Assembly: GCA_013215905.1 (NCBI GenBank)
Contig: JABSQI010000062.1
Location: 1 to 8,220 of the forward strand
Length of the DNA stretch: 8,220 nucleotides
Source: Legionellales bacterium
GTDB taxonomy: Bacteria > Pseudomonadota > Gammaproteobacteria > PIVX01
Direction of reading: 5' to 3'
The notes below the pieces were generated by a model. The model was not told the DNA's origin. It saw nothing but the letters and a program-made list of their open reading frames with translations, and did no database searches. Shown here one piece after another: positions 7,091-8,220 of this stretch. Position 1 is the stretch's first letter. Each line of letters starts with the position of its first letter. A program made the position numbers and the translations under genes.

Positions 7091-8011
7091 ATGATAAAAA
7101 CTTGTATTGAAGCGAAATTGGCTTTAAGTATTCTTTTATGTATTTTAATAATTAATTCTCGGGCAGAGGTATTTGAGATACAGAATAAGAGTTCTGATAT
7201 TATTGGTAGTACTAAGCATATTATTGCTAAACCAGGAGATACTTTGTTCTCAATAGGTAGAGATTTTGATATTGGTCATGTTGAAATGATAGAAGCTAAT
7301 CCGCATATTGATCCACAGAATATCATTGAATATCCTCTAGAGATAGTTATTCCAAGCGAGTTTATTTTACCTCCTGGTCCAAGAAAAGGCATTGTCATTA
7401 ATCTAGCTGAGCTTAGGTTGTATTATTTTCATAAAAATGAGCCGCTGGTTACATCTATACCGATTGGTATAGGTAGGGAAGGATGGAATACCCCAGTTGG
7501 GAAGACGACTATAGTTGAGAAAACTAAAAACCCTAAATGGTTTCCAACCAAAAATATTATAGAAGATTCGAAGAAAGAAGGGATTTTTCTACCTAAAGTT
7601 ATTGAGCCAGGGCCAAATAATCCTCTGGGGAAATACTCTCTAAGATTAGGGTGGACTGAATATTTAATGCATGGCACGAATCATCCAGAAGGTGTAGGAA
7701 GAAGAAGTAGTGCTGGATGTATTAGAATGTTTCCAGAAGATGTTGAGCATTTGTTTAATTTAGCTAATATTGGCACTTCTGTGAGGATAATAAATGAACC
7801 TGTGAAAATTGGAAAGATAGGTTATGAAATATTTATTGAAGCTCATGCTCCTCTAAGAGAAGATATAGATTTGTCACAAGATTGGGTAACTATTGTTAAT
7901 AAAGTATGTGAAGATACGAAAAAAAATATAGTTATTAATTGGAGTGTTATGCAGAATGCTTTAAACTACCATTTAGGGGTTCCTGTATTAATAAGTAGAA
8001 AACTAAGATAG
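7091..8011 (+). CDS. Secreted LysM L,D-transpeptidase (ErfK/YbiS/YcfS/YnhG family)
   Basis: This enzyme acts in the periplasm on peptidoglycan, either making 3-3 (mDAP-mDAP) crosslinks or anchoring a lipoprotein to the wall; the sequence does not decide which. The 306 residues match the E. coli family length (about 305-335). A signal peptide spans residues 1-25, with a hydrophobic core ALSILLCILII and a likely cut after SRA. A LysM peptidoglycan-binding domain follows (about 42-88: HIIAKPGDTLFSIGRDFDI, then IEANPHIDPQNI). The YkuD catalytic domain (about 98-236) includes GWNTPVGKTTIV and the active-site signature MHGTNHP with H194 and SSAGCIRM with nucleophile C210. A C-terminal tail of about 70 residues resembles the ErfK/YbiS C-terminal region. 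ATG 7091 is the first usable start, since an in-frame TAA lies at 7082-7084. No Shine-Dalgarno is seen. It is probably transcribed separately from the fad genes. Confidence 0.94.
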   Translation: MIKTCIEAKLALSILLCILIINSRAEVFEIQNKSSDIIGSTKHIIAKPGDTLFSIGRDFDIGHVEMIEANPHIDPQNIIEYPLEIVIPSEFILPPGPRKGIVINLAELRLYYFHKNEPLVTSIPIGIGREGWNTPVGKTTIVEKTKNPKWFPTKNIIEDSKKEGIFLPKVIEPGPNNPLGKYSLRLGWTEYLMHGTNHPEGVGRRSSAGCIRMFPEDVEHLFNLANIGTSVRIINEPVKIGKIGYEIFIEAHAPLREDIDLSQDWVTIVNKVCEDTKKNIVINWSVMQNALNYHLGVPVLISRKLR

Positions 8012-8082
8012 AAAATTTCTTGTATATAATAGACTAAATTCATTAATTCTAAATTTTTTTTATTATATTAAACTTTAATTTT

Positions 8083-8112
8083 TTGACTTATATTTTGACA
8101 AAATTTTATTAC
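8083..8112 (+). promoter_or_regulatory. Weak candidate sigma-70 promoter upstream of the right-edge gene
   Basis: TTGACT (8083-8088, five of six matches to the -35 consensus) and TATTAC (8107-8112, four of six matches to the -10 consensus) are separated by 18 bases. Transcription would start near 8120 and read towards the palindrome and the possible start codon at 8176. The second hexamer, TTGACA at 8095-8100, is perfect but has no matching -10 at normal spacing. Chance matches are common in such AT-rich sequence. Confidence 0.2.
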
Positions 8113-8138
8113 ATTTTCTCACTTAAACATGCAGCTTT

Positions 8139-8150
8139 GTACACGTGTAC
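8139..8150. promoter_or_regulatory. 12-bp perfect palindrome GTACACGTGTAC, possible operator
   Basis: The sequence is its own reverse complement over 12 bases, with no spacer. It is half G/C, which stands out against an almost pure A/T surrounding. It sits 26 bases before the possible start codon at 8176 and downstream of a weak candidate promoter, a position compatible with a binding site for a dimeric regulator. No specific regulator is recognised. Confidence 0.3.
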
Positions 8151-8175
8151 CATTTCATGCCAAAAAGACTATGAG

Positions 8176-8220
8176 ATGAAAATTATGCAATATTATGTAA
8201 CATTCATCTTGCTAACACGC
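8176..8220 (+). CDS. Possible start of a further gene, cut by the right edge
   Basis: An ATG at 8176 opens a frame of 15 codons to the window edge, reading MKIMQYYVTFILLTR. A lysine followed by a hydrophobic stretch would suit the beginning of a signal peptide or membrane protein. A tiny five-codon frame (ATG 8157, TGA 8172-8174) ends one base before it. No strong Shine-Dalgarno is present. The segment is too short to identify and could be non-coding. Confidence 0.25.
   Translation, partial: MKIMQYYVTFILLTR

Larger units (their letters stand above)
8012..8175. other. AT-rich intergenic region after the transpeptidase gene
   Basis: No coding frame of useful length was found on either strand. 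The stretch contains an eight-base T-run at 8054-8061 without a convincing stem before it, so an intrinsic terminator is possible but not supported. It also holds two TTGAC-type hexamers (8083-8088 and 8095-8100) and the palindrome at 8139-8150. It probably carries the end of the transpeptidase transcript and the upstream region of the next gene. Confidence 0.6.

Noticed and set aside
1..8220. CRISPR array, insertion sequence, tRNA or rRNA, toxin-antitoxin or defence genes
   Set aside because: No spaced direct repeats, transposase motifs, cloverleaf-like segments or defence domains were seen in any region.

Overview
The window is an AT-rich (roughly 30% G+C by eye) bacterial chromosomal segment with tightly packed genes. 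Protein content points to a gammaproteobacterium. It has an Escherichia-type long FadE with its C-terminal extension, a FadI-type thiolase, a FadJ-type multifunctional enzyme, a gloB/yafS divergent pair and an ErfK/YbiS-type L,D-transpeptidase. The low G+C and the Lys/Asn/Ile-rich proteins suggest a host-associated lineage such as Legionellales or a similar group. That taxonomic reading is inference; no rRNA, tRNA or other taxonomic marker is present.

Layout: bases 1-620 hold the minus-strand gloB (glyoxalase II), cut by the left edge so that its C-terminus is missing. Reading rightwards, a yafS-like methyltransferase (preferred start 666, not the longest open frame) is followed by fadE, fadI and fadJ with gaps of 21, 1 and 14 bases. 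This looks like one transcription unit covering a near-complete fatty-acid beta-oxidation spiral. A perfect TATAAT at 606-611, inside the start of gloB, could be its promoter element. After a 116-base AT-rich spacer with a 13-bp all-A/T inverted repeat comes a secreted LysM L,D-transpeptidase (7091-8011). The last 209 bases are mainly non-coding and carry a 12-bp palindrome; a possible next gene start lies at 8176, cut by the right edge.

How the genes work together: FadE oxidises acyl-CoA to enoyl-CoA, FadJ hydrates it and oxidises the 3-hydroxyacyl-CoA, and FadI cleaves the 3-ketoacyl-CoA to acetyl-CoA plus a shortened acyl-CoA. FadE has an N-terminal membrane anchor and FadI carries the basic insertion typical of membrane-associated trifunctional-type thiolases, so the pathway may run at the inner membrane. 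No acyl-CoA ligase (fadD), transporter (fadL) or regulator is visible here.

No previously undescribed system could be supported. The points most worth a second look are the shortened FadJ C-terminus, the coupling of the YafS-like methyltransferase to the fad genes, and the small intergenic symmetric sequences.
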